Positions 12,562-26,520 of a DNA stretch of 64,000 bases are shown piece after piece. Location: positions 30,001 through 94,000 of the forward strand of contig JAQFVV010000508.1 of the NCBI GenBank assembly GCA_028023455.1, given 5' to 3'. Numbering within the stretch: position 1 is the first letter of the stretch; every line of letters begins with the position of its first letter. Position numbers and translations under genes: made by a program. The notes beneath the pieces are model-generated. The model had not been told where the DNA came from. It ran no database searches and was given only the letters and a program-made list of their open reading frames with translations. The DNA comes from Epiperipatus broadwayi. Taxonomy: Eukaryota > Onychophora > Udeonychophora > Euonychophora > Peripatidae.

Positions 12562-13728
12562 CTATCTTTGACTGACTGATTTGCTTTTCACCTTATCATG
12601 CATTACAAATACAAAAAAAATATTTAATATCATTTGATGAAACACACATCAAACAATCTATATAGGGCATGTCTGTCTGCAATAACCCAAATTATACATA
12701 CATCCATTCTCCTAGAAATCTGACAGATATTGACAGTCCACAGAATGACTAGCAGTTCAGAATCTTGAGATAAATAAAAGAATTCAGTCACAGCACTATA
12801 ATCACACAATGCATGACGAGCTCTCAGAAGATCAACCCAATTCGATCACTTTTAACTATGACAACCCTTGATTAATTGATGCAAACTATGTCGCAATAAA
12901 AGAAGTATTTTAAGTCTTAGGGGCTAAAGTAGATAAACTATGCATTGTTCTCTCTCTTGCTTTCTTATGTGGCAAGTATCAAAGAATGCCCTGCTTATTT
13001 TAGGCTACAGAAAACTAAGCCTTGCTGTCTCTCTTGGAGACTTATAGGCTGATATCATGGCAGGACTGCTGTTAACTGCTTCATGATAAAATAAGGAAAA
13101 CTTATAAATTGGATTGGTGCAATGAGTGGGTTTGATCATTCATGGGTTACACAAATACATAGCATTCTCAAGGCAATGACAGAACTCTCCACTCATCATC
13201 AAAACTGCAATGTAACCAACCAAACTCCAACAATCAACCATCCAATTCAACCTCCAAAATCATAGACTTTTTTTACAAAATAAACTCCTCAAACACACAT
13301 GACACTAGTATTCCATAATTCATCACTATTACTATGCCTATCCTATTTGGAAATAAATTATTCTAATATTTCAAAAAAATCTATCATTTATTTCAACACT
13401 ATCTTAAGTTGTGATATACATCTATTTTCAAAATTGATAAAAACAAAACTAAGTTGTTTTATGGCAGTCCCCATTTTATCATCATCAATAAAAAATAAAT
13501 CCTAGTAAACATCATCACACAAATCTAAAACCAGACTATATGGCCAAGACAATTTTGTAAGACAAAAAAAAATTACTAAAAAAAATTTTTTTAACAAAAA
13601 ATTTCGCTTTTTTAAACACACATCTGCCATCATTCTATAGACTCCCTTTTATTTAAGGTATATGGTAAAATATCAAACCCCAGTTCGGCATCTTAGTAAC
13701 ATCATTAAAAGATGATCAAATGTCATTT
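12562..13728 (-). other. E1 5' leader (untranslated internal region)
   Basis: About 1.1 kb between the first Gag codons and the 5' LTR. No coding frame or known RNA structure is evident. A primer-binding-site candidate lies near the LTR edge. Packaging signals are expected in such leaders but none can be identified by eye. Confidence 0.5.
13679..13694 (-). promoter_or_regulatory. Possible E1 primer binding site (decayed)
   Basis: On the minus strand this reads GATGCCGAACTGGGG, close to the TGGTGCCGAA-type sites that follow the 5' LTR in some invertebrate LTR elements. If real, the 5' LTR would end near 13695 rather than 13729, and the left LTR has lost its matching end to the microsatellite. 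One or more substitutions from a tRNA 3' complement are needed, so this is weak. Confidence 0.25.
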
Positions 13729-14636
13729 TAACATAATTAAAAGATCAATAAGATCCAAATTTAAAATTATATTAAAATGTCAAATATTCAAATATTATAA
13801 CTTAATAAACAAAAAAGAATTGTAGCTTTTTATTTCATATCAAAAAGAAAAGAATTATTTAACCTGAGTAGTGGTTATTAAGCAAAAGATCAGACTGAGT
13901 TATCAATCATATTATGTGTCATTGGATTAAACAAAACATATTTCTATAATTAGATTTCTCAAGATATCACAATATCAATAATTATAAACAAATTATTAAG
14001 AACAAACTACTATAACTCAGGTATATAGAAACCAAGTGAGATGAGTACACTAGTAACTCAATAAAATATCTTCTCAGGTATAACGACAGTAGTTTTTATC
14101 AACTTTCATTTCTTGGTTGGATCTCAAGTGCATGTCTAAGTGAACAACAAGTGAATATGGTCTATCTGGGTGCCACTAGGTTAGCTGGACCTAGTCAAAA
14201 TTATATTTATAACTTTTTCACATGTACCAAATTTTAATCTCTTTGGTACCTATTTCTTACAAAATGTATGATTTTGATTTTAGACCAATAGTGCTGTATG
14301 CAATAATATTTATGTAAACACCTAGGTAACATAAATCAACCTTAAACTAAAGTTGAATATATAAAATTCATTAGACAGAAATCATTTCTTAGATCTTAAC
14401 ATAACAAATGTGTTTCAATATTTTTTATATGTTTTACTAGCTCAGATAATATTATTAATTTAGGATGGCAATTCACTCATCCTTGCATGAAATAGATGAT
14501 GGGATGGTGGTTATAATAAAATTAAGAAATCACTAAATACTATGAAATCAATATTTATTTAAGACCTTTAAACATTTAAACAGCTCATTAATTAAAATGT
14601 GATGATGACGATGATGATAATGATAACGATAATAGT

Positions 14637-15170
14637 TTCAACCACAGCTTTATGTCTAAGCCTAATCATAAAACTTAATTGTTATAAAGAAATTCATAAT
14701 TATTGCTTAATTTTAGTATATCTAATTAAATCTTAAATAATCAATATCAACCATTGATGATGAATGATCACAACAAATAAAGACTATTTATCAATAAAAT
14801 ATATACACCTCATTTAATTAAACCAAAATTTTATATGAAATAATACTGAGAACAATAATTGATTATCTGGCAATCATAATGTTAATTTTGAATTCATCCC
14901 CCTTTCAACCACAGCTTTAGGACTAAGCCTAATCATAAAACTTAATTGTTATAAAGAAATTCATAATTATTGCTTAATTTTAGTATATCTAATTAAATCT
15001 TAAATAATCAATATCAACCATTGATGATGAATGATCACAACAAATAAAGACTATTTATCAATAAAATATATACACCTCATTTAATTAAACTAAAATTTTA
15101 TATGAAATAATACTGAGAACAATAATTGATTATCTGGCAATCATAATGTTAATGTTGAATTCTTCCCCCT
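14637..15170. repeat. 267-bp tandem duplication private to the right LTR
   Basis: Units 14637-14903 and about 14904-15170, both starting TTCAACCACAGCTTTA and both containing the GATTATCTGGCAATCATAAT segment. The left LTR has one copy of this sequence. Confidence 0.9.
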
Positions 15171-15816
15171 TTTCCATCAAAAATATATTCATAAATTTTG
15201 ATACTAAGTTTGCTAACGTTTTGGATTCACAAGAAAATATTTCATAAGAAAAAAAATATTCACTCTTTTTTTCCTTCCTTTCTTTTTCACACACATACTT
15301 TTATAATCTAACATGTAAAGTAGAATGATTAATAATAAGTGTTAGTAGAATTGGCAAGAGCAAGTTTTTTAGAAACAAGTTTTATATCATTTCTCCCCCT
15401 CCTTCCAATGCGCTGAAATGCTATATTTTCCTAAAACAAAATAATCTAATATTTCCAATGTTATATGCCGATCATTCTCACACACACCCAACCACACATG
15501 TAAACAAGTTAATATATTTCTGTGTATGTGTATGTTTTATGCCCATAATAACCCAATATTATTTAAAAACCAAAACAATAATCCCCAAAAAAATTTACAT
15601 ATTAATAACATTTCATAACTTTAGGTTAATAGACAATCATAATTTTAGTACATATAAAATCATTAATGAAACTTATGTTTATCATTATTAAGAAATTCTT
15701 GGTTTCATTTGATCCTGATTGTTTTAAAAGTTCTTTAAACAAAAATATACAACTTTATTGCTAAAGTTTTACTAAGTCTCTGATATCATAAAGAAAACAT
15801 AAAAAAAAAATTCATA

Positions 15817-15993
15817 TTACCAGTTCCATTCTTTGGCCATGACTTCCAATGATTCAAATTTATTTTGTTCAATGTCTATTTTTGGCAGCAACAATTTCCA
15901 TCTTTCTTTGGAACAATCTCTTTCTTGAGGTGTATAATTATTTGATGATAATGATTCTATTGAGGTTATTTGCTTTAGTGGACAATTTGGAAA
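15817..15993 (-). pseudogene. Open reading frame relic inside the right E1 LTR
   Basis: Counterpart of the frame at 5414-5590: stop-free for 58 codons, ending KEWNW and a stop, with PQERDCSKE and LLLPKIDIEQNKFESL retained. Several amino-acid changes separate the two copies. No start codon or function can be assigned. Confidence 0.3.
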
Positions 15994-17406
15994 TCATTAT
16001 ATTAACTCTTCTTCTCTTCCTGTCGAGCATGATTATTTTAGTGGATGAAGTACAACAGTTGTTTTCATATTTACAATTTTTCTTGGGTTTAAACTTAGTT
16101 ACTGGAACAATTAGTCAGACTTGATGATTTAATATTTATCAGTAGATTACTCTTTTTCTGATCACCTTCCAATGCAGGTGAATGTTTTCTTCTTTCTATT
16201 TAAAAACATCTTATTTCTCTCTTTCAGTTGAAAGGTGTAGAGTATTATTTTTCAGAAAAGACATCTTTTTTTTTCCTATATGATGTGCTAGTTGATGATG
16301 ACTCAGGGAATTTTCCTAGACAAAATATATCTATTTTAACCTGCCATGCTGTTTTTCATCTTCACAAAAAAAAGTTTATATTAAATATGATTTTTAGAAT
16401 TGATCTCTGCTGAATGAAAAATGCTTGTCTCTTAGTTTCAAGATTTTAGAATTCTCTATAACAAATCAACTGATTTTCCAGACTGCTTTTATATCCAATT
16501 TTTTCCCTATTTTTGGCCACCTATTTTAATTAAATTTATAACTTATTTTCAACCAAATCGTTTTTTAGTTGAATAGTATGAAAAATCTCACTATCCTGAT
16601 TTTTAGACAAACTTTTGTTTTGAAGGAAAAAAAATAGACTTAATCCTTTTTCTTCACATATGTAACACCTAAATTTTGAGCTTCTTTCTTTTGATCTTAA
16701 GATGAGACATTTTTAAAATTAGACTTCTCACATCTTCTAGAGTTTTAACAGAAAACAACCAATCTTTATAAAAACAAAATTGTTGAGTAAGAAAAAAAAA
16801 TAATAGAACAGATTTCTTCTTTTTCTCTCAATATTTAATAAATGTAGATATATTTATGCGATGTAACACACACACATACCATCATTCAAATCATGTATAA
16901 CTGACCTTAAATAATCTAATTGCTAGCTTAGTAATTATAACCCTAACATTTAAAATTAAATCCTTAGCTTTTAAATCCAAATTACAATTATAGAAAAGCA
17001 AAAATAGAAGTATAGAATAAGATATTAAAATTTAGCCAGTGTAGGTTAGTTTTAAAGAAAGTTAATATGTGTGATTTAAAATGACCAACTAAATAGCTTT
17101 TATAACACACTTCCTATTATATATGTGTTATTACTTTACTTTTTAACAAAAAAAAGAAATATTGAATATTTAAATGTGTGTATTACTCTTTTTGAGTTTT
17201 CTATCAACACACAAACAAATAAAGAATATAACTGTTGCCCCACTCTCTATCTGTCTTCAACTTTTAAAACTGGATCTTGTAGGGTTTGAACTTGGATGCC
17301 CTACAGCTTCATTTCCTATATAAAAATGTGATGATGATTTTTGTTCCACATTTTCTTTCATGCACATTGCTACAAATTTAGCTAATGACTAAATTGTAAT
17401 GGCACA

Positions 17407-18295
17407 ACATATATACATATTAAATTGGTTTAAATTATATATTTATGTTCATTTTAGTCTCACTCTACTTAATTTATATTATTAATTGTATTGAAAATTT
17501 GTTGCAATAAAATGAAAATGTTTTGGATTTTTTTTACCAGTGCATTATAACATAACATAAAATCGTAATTGATGAAATTAATATCTTTGTATAGCCATCT
17601 TTGTTAAATAATATTGTATGAATTCTATGTTTTATTTATAGATAAGCAAATGATTTTAAATAACTTATTGTAAAGAAAAATTAATCAATGATACTTATAG
17701 AAAAACAGTCAAGAAGAAAGCAATACTTGATGATTGCAAAATAGTGAATATTTTATTGTTGACTTATTCTTATTTTTCTTGATAACAATAACCAGATATT
17801 TAAATAAAATCTTAAAATAAGAATTATTTCACTCAACTTGAACGTCTTAGGTCATAGTCAAAGCAATAGAAACATTTTATCAATATGTAAGGAGACACAA
17901 TTATTATTTTATTATTTTATGCATATTCTAAAACTAACTACTAAACTAATGGATCTAATTTACTATCTAATTATTCTTAAGCAAATAATTTAGCATTATT
18001 TATTCAAAAACAAAAACCTTAAGCTCTCATTATCCAAAAGTTAAACATAATATTTCTTTACTATTACTTGTAGAATAGATTTTGGTGTATTATTTATCGA
18101 CTATAGAAAACCTTTACATTTATCTATTCTAGAGCTATTTTCCAAGAGTTGAGAAATTAATTGACAACAGATAGAAATTGGGTCATAAATCCCAATATCC
18201 ATTTGAATGAATTTGATTTTGCCTTTATTAGTGAAGATTGGGACTGAAAGCTGAAACTAATATATTAATATGCCTAGTAGTTTTTAATATTATTT
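17407..18295. other. AT-rich flank of E1, no feature recognised
   Basis: Starts with a short ACATATATACATA stretch and continues as non-coding AT-rich DNA. I see no repeat that matches the rest of the window. Confidence 0.45.
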
Positions 18296-18299
18296 AGAC

Positions 18300-18390
18300 T
18301 AACATAGAATTTGAATGCAGACTTTCAAAATCCTTTCCAATATTCACTCCATCATATATGACCAATACCCATGACTACATACATATGTTT
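18300..18390 (+). repeat. Fragment of foldback family B
   Basis: Contains TTTGAATGCAGACTTTCAAA, then AATCCTTTCC and CATGACTACATACATATG. The order matches one arm of the family B elements at 23.4-24.6 kb and 63.5 kb. Only one arm is present and no termini are clear. Confidence 0.5.
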
Positions 18391-18839
18391 CATTTAAATA
18401 TTGAAGATAAAATAAGTTTAAAGAATTTATAGAATTGAAGCAAAGATTCTGTCTTTAAAATAAAATAATAAAAAATATTTTAACCTTAAAAAAAAAGAGT
18501 GTTTTTAACAAAAATAAAATTACAAACAGATCCTTAAGGCAAAATAATCATTAAAAGGATTACTACAAAATAGATAATAATCAAGAAATAGAAACAAAAG
18601 ACTTGCTTTTCCTGCCCAAGATATATATACACTGACGACAGAGGGAAAATGTACTTAACCACAGAACCAATGAACCAATGAAATGCCTATATGAAATATG
18701 TCAGATAGATCTGAGCAATTCTAGATAAGAAACTTCAGGTCTATAAAAGAAAAAATTCAAAAGAATTAGAAGATTAGCATTTTTGAATTTGTTTGTCATT
18801 GCTGAAAAAAAAGAAACTTAAAGAGTTATTGTCGCCATT

Positions 18840-18935
18840 ACCAAAAATGTAATCTTTTTAATCGCGCTTCCCTTGGTTCAGCCGGCCGAAGACAGCTATC
18901 ATATCCACGTATCCCAGGATTGAACCACTGGAACC
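18840..18935 (-). repeat. GC-richer island with a tRNA B-box-like sequence, possible SINE relic
   Basis: The least AT-rich short block in this part of the window. Read on the minus strand it starts CCAGTGGTTCAATCCTGGG, a good match to an RNA polymerase III B box (GGTTCRANNCC), then continues with CTTCGGCCGGCTGAACCAAG and GCGCGATTAAAAAG. No convincing A box lies 30-60 bp upstream and no target duplication is visible. A tRNA-derived SINE body or a conserved exon or enhancer fragment are the two main options. Confidence 0.3.
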
Positions 18936-20996
<2,061 letters not shown>

Positions 20997-20997
20997 G

Positions 20998-21130
20998 ATG
21001 AAAGATGAAGTGGATGGGCATAGCATGTGCCAGACTTAGGGATCACCACCAGAGGACTTTTTATATGAAGAAATGGATGGGTATAGCATTGCAAGACTTA
21101 GGGATCACCACCAGAGGCATTTTATATGAA
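20998..21130 (+). repeat. Tandem duplication of about 62 bp
   Basis: Two units containing GTGGATGGGCATAGCATG / ATGGATGGGTATAGCATT, then AGACTTAGGGATCACCACCA and TTTTATATGAAG. The second is followed by GGGTTCGAACTTG, a weak B-box-like sequence. The period (about 62) is not a multiple of three, so a coding repeat is unlikely. Confidence 0.8.
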
Positions 21131-21338
21131 GGCATGAAAAGGAATCTATGGGTTCGAACTTGTTGCAACCCCCAGATTAAAACTAGAAGCACATAATATA
21201 TTTATATGTGAAGATAGGCTAAATGTCAGTAATGCAGTAATGATACATGTCACTAAGGACATTGAATAAATTTTACTGCTTTAAAATAAATGACCTTTGT
21301 TTGAGTACTATAATTTAGATAAAAAATAAGCTATGCAG

Positions 21339-21341
<3 letters not shown>

Positions 21342-21419
<78 letters not shown>

Positions 21420-21426
21420 TATATAT

Positions 21427-21463
<37 letters not shown>
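21342..21463. repeat. (TA)n/(GA)n compound microsatellite
   Basis: About 73 bp of TA, a mixed AGAGATATATA junction, then about 35 bp of GA. Same compound type as the array at 3281-3425. Confidence 0.95.
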
Positions 21464-21465
<2 letters not shown>

Positions 21466-22255
21466 TTTTGATTTCATTTATTTAAAATAAACTTGAAGAT
21501 TTTATTTAGCAAAGGAAACATTAAGATTTAGATTTCAAATTAATAAAAATATACATTAAGATTTGACCCCCTCCTTTTCAGCTATTTAAAATAAAACAAT
21601 CCCACCTTCATTCATTTTACAATAAATGGAATATATAAGTACTTTATTTGATATTTTAAGAGTATGTAAAAGTAAGAAGACTGACAGTTATAAAAAATAA
21701 TTATTGGGTCACTCTTTCAGAATTTAAAAAAAAACATTTAAAAAGATTTCAAAGTGTTAATTAGCTTGGGTTCTGGATTCACCCTGGGAAGAAAATCCAG
21801 AGTTAAACAAATACATTTTTATCATAAATAAAATGTTGACTCGTAAAACAATGTGGTGAGTATGTTAATTAATAACACATTATACTTTTAGGAGACATTA
21901 ATAACCTTGATGCATAAAGGTTTACTGAAAAGAAAGAAAAGATTTTAGGAATTCAACTCATCAGATTATTTGAGATTGGCAAATTAATAATGAAAATAGA
22001 CATATAAATTCAAGTAATAAATAAAGACCACACCAAAATTAAAGAAAGTTAGAGCATATGAGATAGGATTAAATTTATGAAAATCATTTAAGAGCAAATT
22101 ACATTTACATATTTAAAAAAAAGGTAAAGTTAAATAACACATTAGAAGAAATCTTCATAGATGAGTTAGGCTAAATTTAGTTTGAGGTGACGGCTTGAAA
22201 TGTTACCTTGCAATTTTAAGAGTCCAATTTAGTAGTGCACATGCACGGTGAATTG
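21464..22255. other. AT-rich DNA, no feature recognised
   Basis: No coding frame or repeat recognised in either direction. Confidence 0.4.
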
Positions 22256-22259
22256 AAAT

Positions 22260-22540
22260 GCAAGTTCTCCTGTGGAAGCAAGCTTCTATTAGCACCCTAA
22301 AGTTTTTAGGTTGGGCTTTTACTTTACTCTTGGGCTGCAGACTGGTATGGCCGTGGAATGTGATGACCCACCAGCACCGAGAAGAGTGGTTGATTTATTA
22401 CTACATTATTTAAGTTTTAAGCGATGTGTAATATGTTTACAATCAGTTCTCTCAATAGTAGCTCTTCTCATCTGTCTCTCAAAATTCAGCCTTTTTATAT
22501 TTTTTGTTTATCGTTTGGTTTTGCAGATGCAATAGTAAGA
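22260..22540 (+). other. Short less AT-rich block with an unrecognised open frame
   Basis: Contains CTTGGGCTGCAGACTGGTAT and GACCCACCAGCACCGAGAAG, much less AT-rich than its surroundings. A 74-codon frame (22311-22535) crosses it, but its start codon is not ATG and its C-terminal half is a T-rich hydrophobic stretch common by chance in such DNA. No domain is recognised. It could be an exon, an old transposon piece or neither. Confidence 0.2.
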
Positions 22541-22852
22541 TAACATCCAAAAATAAATTCAAATTTATTTCCAGATTAGAAATAGATTTGACAAAATGTT
22601 TATAACAAAAGTTTCTCTAATCTTAATCCTATTTTAAGTAAAAACTTTAATTAACAAATACCTTCCGCAGATTAAAACAATAGTGCTTCCAACCCTTTAA
22701 TTATTTTTAGACAATTACTGCAGCATCTTCCATATTGGATTTTACAAAATATACAGTTTAAGAAAAAAACAAGCAATTTAAAAAGAAAAAGTTTTAAATA
22801 ATGACATATAATAAAATATTTAAAACATCAATCTTTTGTTAGTAATTTTGCT

Positions 22853-23259
22853 CATATATATATATATATTTGAGCCGCACTTACGTATTTTAATAAAAAG
22901 AATTAATAATCATAAAATTAATAATAATAAAAATGTTAATTCAAAAGTTAAAATTTTATAATTTAGGTGTGCATCTCAAATGTATACATAAAATATATAT
23001 ACATGACAAAAGAAGCAGGATGGGATATAGGGTTTAAACACACGTTAGTAGATGAAACTATGAAGCTTAATCTTAAGCTAAGATTGACTGCTTCAATATA
23101 TATATATATATATATATATATTAACTTGGAATCAAAGTGCATAGTTTAGGTAGCCTATCTATGCTCAACATTCTAAGATTAAAAATTAAATTAAAAAAAA
23201 AAAATCTAAAGCATATTTTTTTAGTAATTTATTTTTCAAATTTGTTATATATGTATATA

Positions 23260-23292
<33 letters not shown>

Positions 23293-23311
23293 TTATATAT
23301 AAACTTATATA

Positions 23312-23352
<41 letters not shown>
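22853..23352. repeat. Cluster of short (TA)n arrays
   Basis: TA runs at about 22853-22869, 23095-23121, 23250-23292 and 23317-23351 with short unique spacers. The last one abuts a foldback family B copy. Confidence 0.9.
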
Positions 23353-23354
<2 letters not shown>

Positions 23355-23760
23355 CAGTGCTCAGTTTATATTAAAATAGCAACTTTTTAAATTATATTGG
23401 ACAGTCTTAAATTATCTCAATCTTTCAACTCTTCACCAATTAATATTATTGATAATTAGATGTGAAATGGTCATAATATTTTCAATAATGTGGATCACTG
23501 AAAAATTGGAAGGTGAAAAAGATTGAAGGCAATTCATTAAAGTTTGAAGATTTTCTATCTTAATATAAACTGAGCACAGATTATATTTGTGTGGTAGATG
23601 ATGATTTGGACCAACTACTAAGAACTGATTTAGCATAAAATACATATATTGGAGATCACTTATCTTTTTCACATGTATGTGGACATATGTATCAGCTATA
23701 TAATAAAAAGGTGATATCTGAAGGAAACTTGAAAGTCTGTGTTCAAATCCTTTCTAATTG
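23353..23760 (-). repeat. Foldback family B element (copy 2), with internal inverted repeat
   Basis: The left part (CAGTGCTCAGTTTATATTAA, 23356 on) is the inverted complement, imperfectly, of 23545-23585, which reads CTTAATATAAACTGAGCACAG, so 23353-23585 folds back. The right part (23600-23760) carries the arm typical of the family: GATTTAGCATAAAATACATA, TTGGAGATCACTTATC, CACATGTATGTG and the terminal GAAACTTGAAAGTCTGTGTT. No transposase frame exists. The ORF on the minus strand over 23433-23672 looks like a chance frame in the repeat. Confidence 0.65.
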
Positions 23761-24289
23761 ATTCTAAAGTTATGTAAATACTTTTTACTTGTATTCACAT
23801 ATTATTTAGGATTATAATCTGATTTTTTTTTAAAAAACCTGAGATTTCAAATCCAGATTAATTCACTTGCATAGATATATCAATGTAAGATCAGTTTTTA
23901 TATAGTTTTAGACCTCAGTTCTATAAAAAATGTAAGTTGTTTGGACCATTTGGTTAGCAAAATAATATAATGTCATGAACTTTATGGGATCTCTCATATG
24001 ATTCTATAAAAGCTTCCTCAAAACTATATACTATAGCATTGAGTTATTAATAGACATCAGATGTTATAGTGCTATAAAATCACCTGTATCCTTTACTTTT
24101 TCAATAAAGATTAATATTTAACACTGGAACTAGAATGCTTATGTTTAGGGAAATATATTAATAGGTCTTTAACTGGTCAGGAGTCAGTAGTAGTATCTCT
24201 TACTGTAAATTATTAAAAAAAAGTTACATTTTTTTTGTTATCTGTAATATTAGAATATGAGTATAATTTAATTTACTTAGAGTTTAGAT
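23761..24289. other. Spacer between two inverted family B copies
   Basis: AT-rich with no coding frame. It separates two oppositely oriented family B copies, so 23.6-24.6 kb as a whole is a large imperfect inverted repeat. Confidence 0.5.
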
Positions 24290-24560
24290 GTAATTTTAGG
24301 GGATTTGAACACAGACTTTCAAGTTTCCTTTCAGCTACCCACACATGCAATAATGGTAAATGATCTCCAACATACATATTTTTGGTGAAGTAGCACTCGT
24401 CACATGGTCCACATCATCATCTCCAACACACATATATAAACACTGCTCAGTTTAAATTATAGCAGCAAATTTTCCAACTTTAATGGACAGGCTTCAATCT
24501 ACTCCATGCTCAAATTCTTCAGCCATCTGTACCATAGAAAATCTGGTGAAGAAACATCAA
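24290..24560 (+). repeat. Foldback family B element (copy 3)
   Basis: Runs in the opposite sense to 23600-23760: TTTGAACACAGACTTTCAAG, then GTAAATGATCTCCAACATAC, then CATCATCATCTCCAACACAC and CACTGCTCAGTTTAAATTAT. The segment order matches the inverted complement of copy 2, with local divergence. No coding potential. Confidence 0.65.
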
Positions 24561-24690
24561 ATTCATTATGGATACCAATAGTATTGTCATGCCCTTGTTG
24601 ACCTTTTTTAATATATATATATATATATAATAGTAATAATAACAAGTCAGATGTCACATGACTTATATATAGCTTGCACTTACAAATATG

Positions 24691-24820
24691 TAAAATTAAG
24701 AGCGTGCTAATAGCTCTAAACAAGCTTTTTTTTTATTTATGATAAATGCTACTACAAGAGAAGGCATTTATCATAAATAAAAAAAAAGCTTGTTTAGAGC
24801 TTAGCACGCTCTTAATTTTA
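24691..24820. repeat. Near-perfect inverted repeat (57-59-bp arms, 14-nt loop)
   Basis: The left arm is 24691-24749 and the right arm 24764-24820; they are complementary except for a 2-nt insertion (TA) in the left arm. The loop is TACTACAAGAGAAG. The arms include AAGAGCGTGCTAA and an AAGCTT followed by a T9 run. A (TA)n run lies just outside the right arm. Such fidelity in an AT-rich, old-looking background suggests recent origin. Confidence 0.95.

Positions 24821-26520
<1,700 letters not shown>

Larger units (their letters stand above)
13729..17406 (-). repeat. E1 5' long terminal repeat (right copy, about 3.68 kb)
   Basis: Direct repeat of 3429-6986 with the same outer end (TGTGCCATTACA read on the minus strand from 17406). 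Longer than its partner mainly because of an internal 267-bp duplication. It should hold the element's promoter and polyadenylation signals, but these cannot be assigned by eye. Sequence after 17406 (ACATATATAC) resembles the GCATATATA that precedes the left microsatellite, which may be a remnant of the target site. Confidence 0.7.

Noticed and set aside
22311-22535. Host gene candidate at 22.3 kb
   Set aside because: Non-ATG start, hydrophobic low-complexity second half and no recognisable domain.
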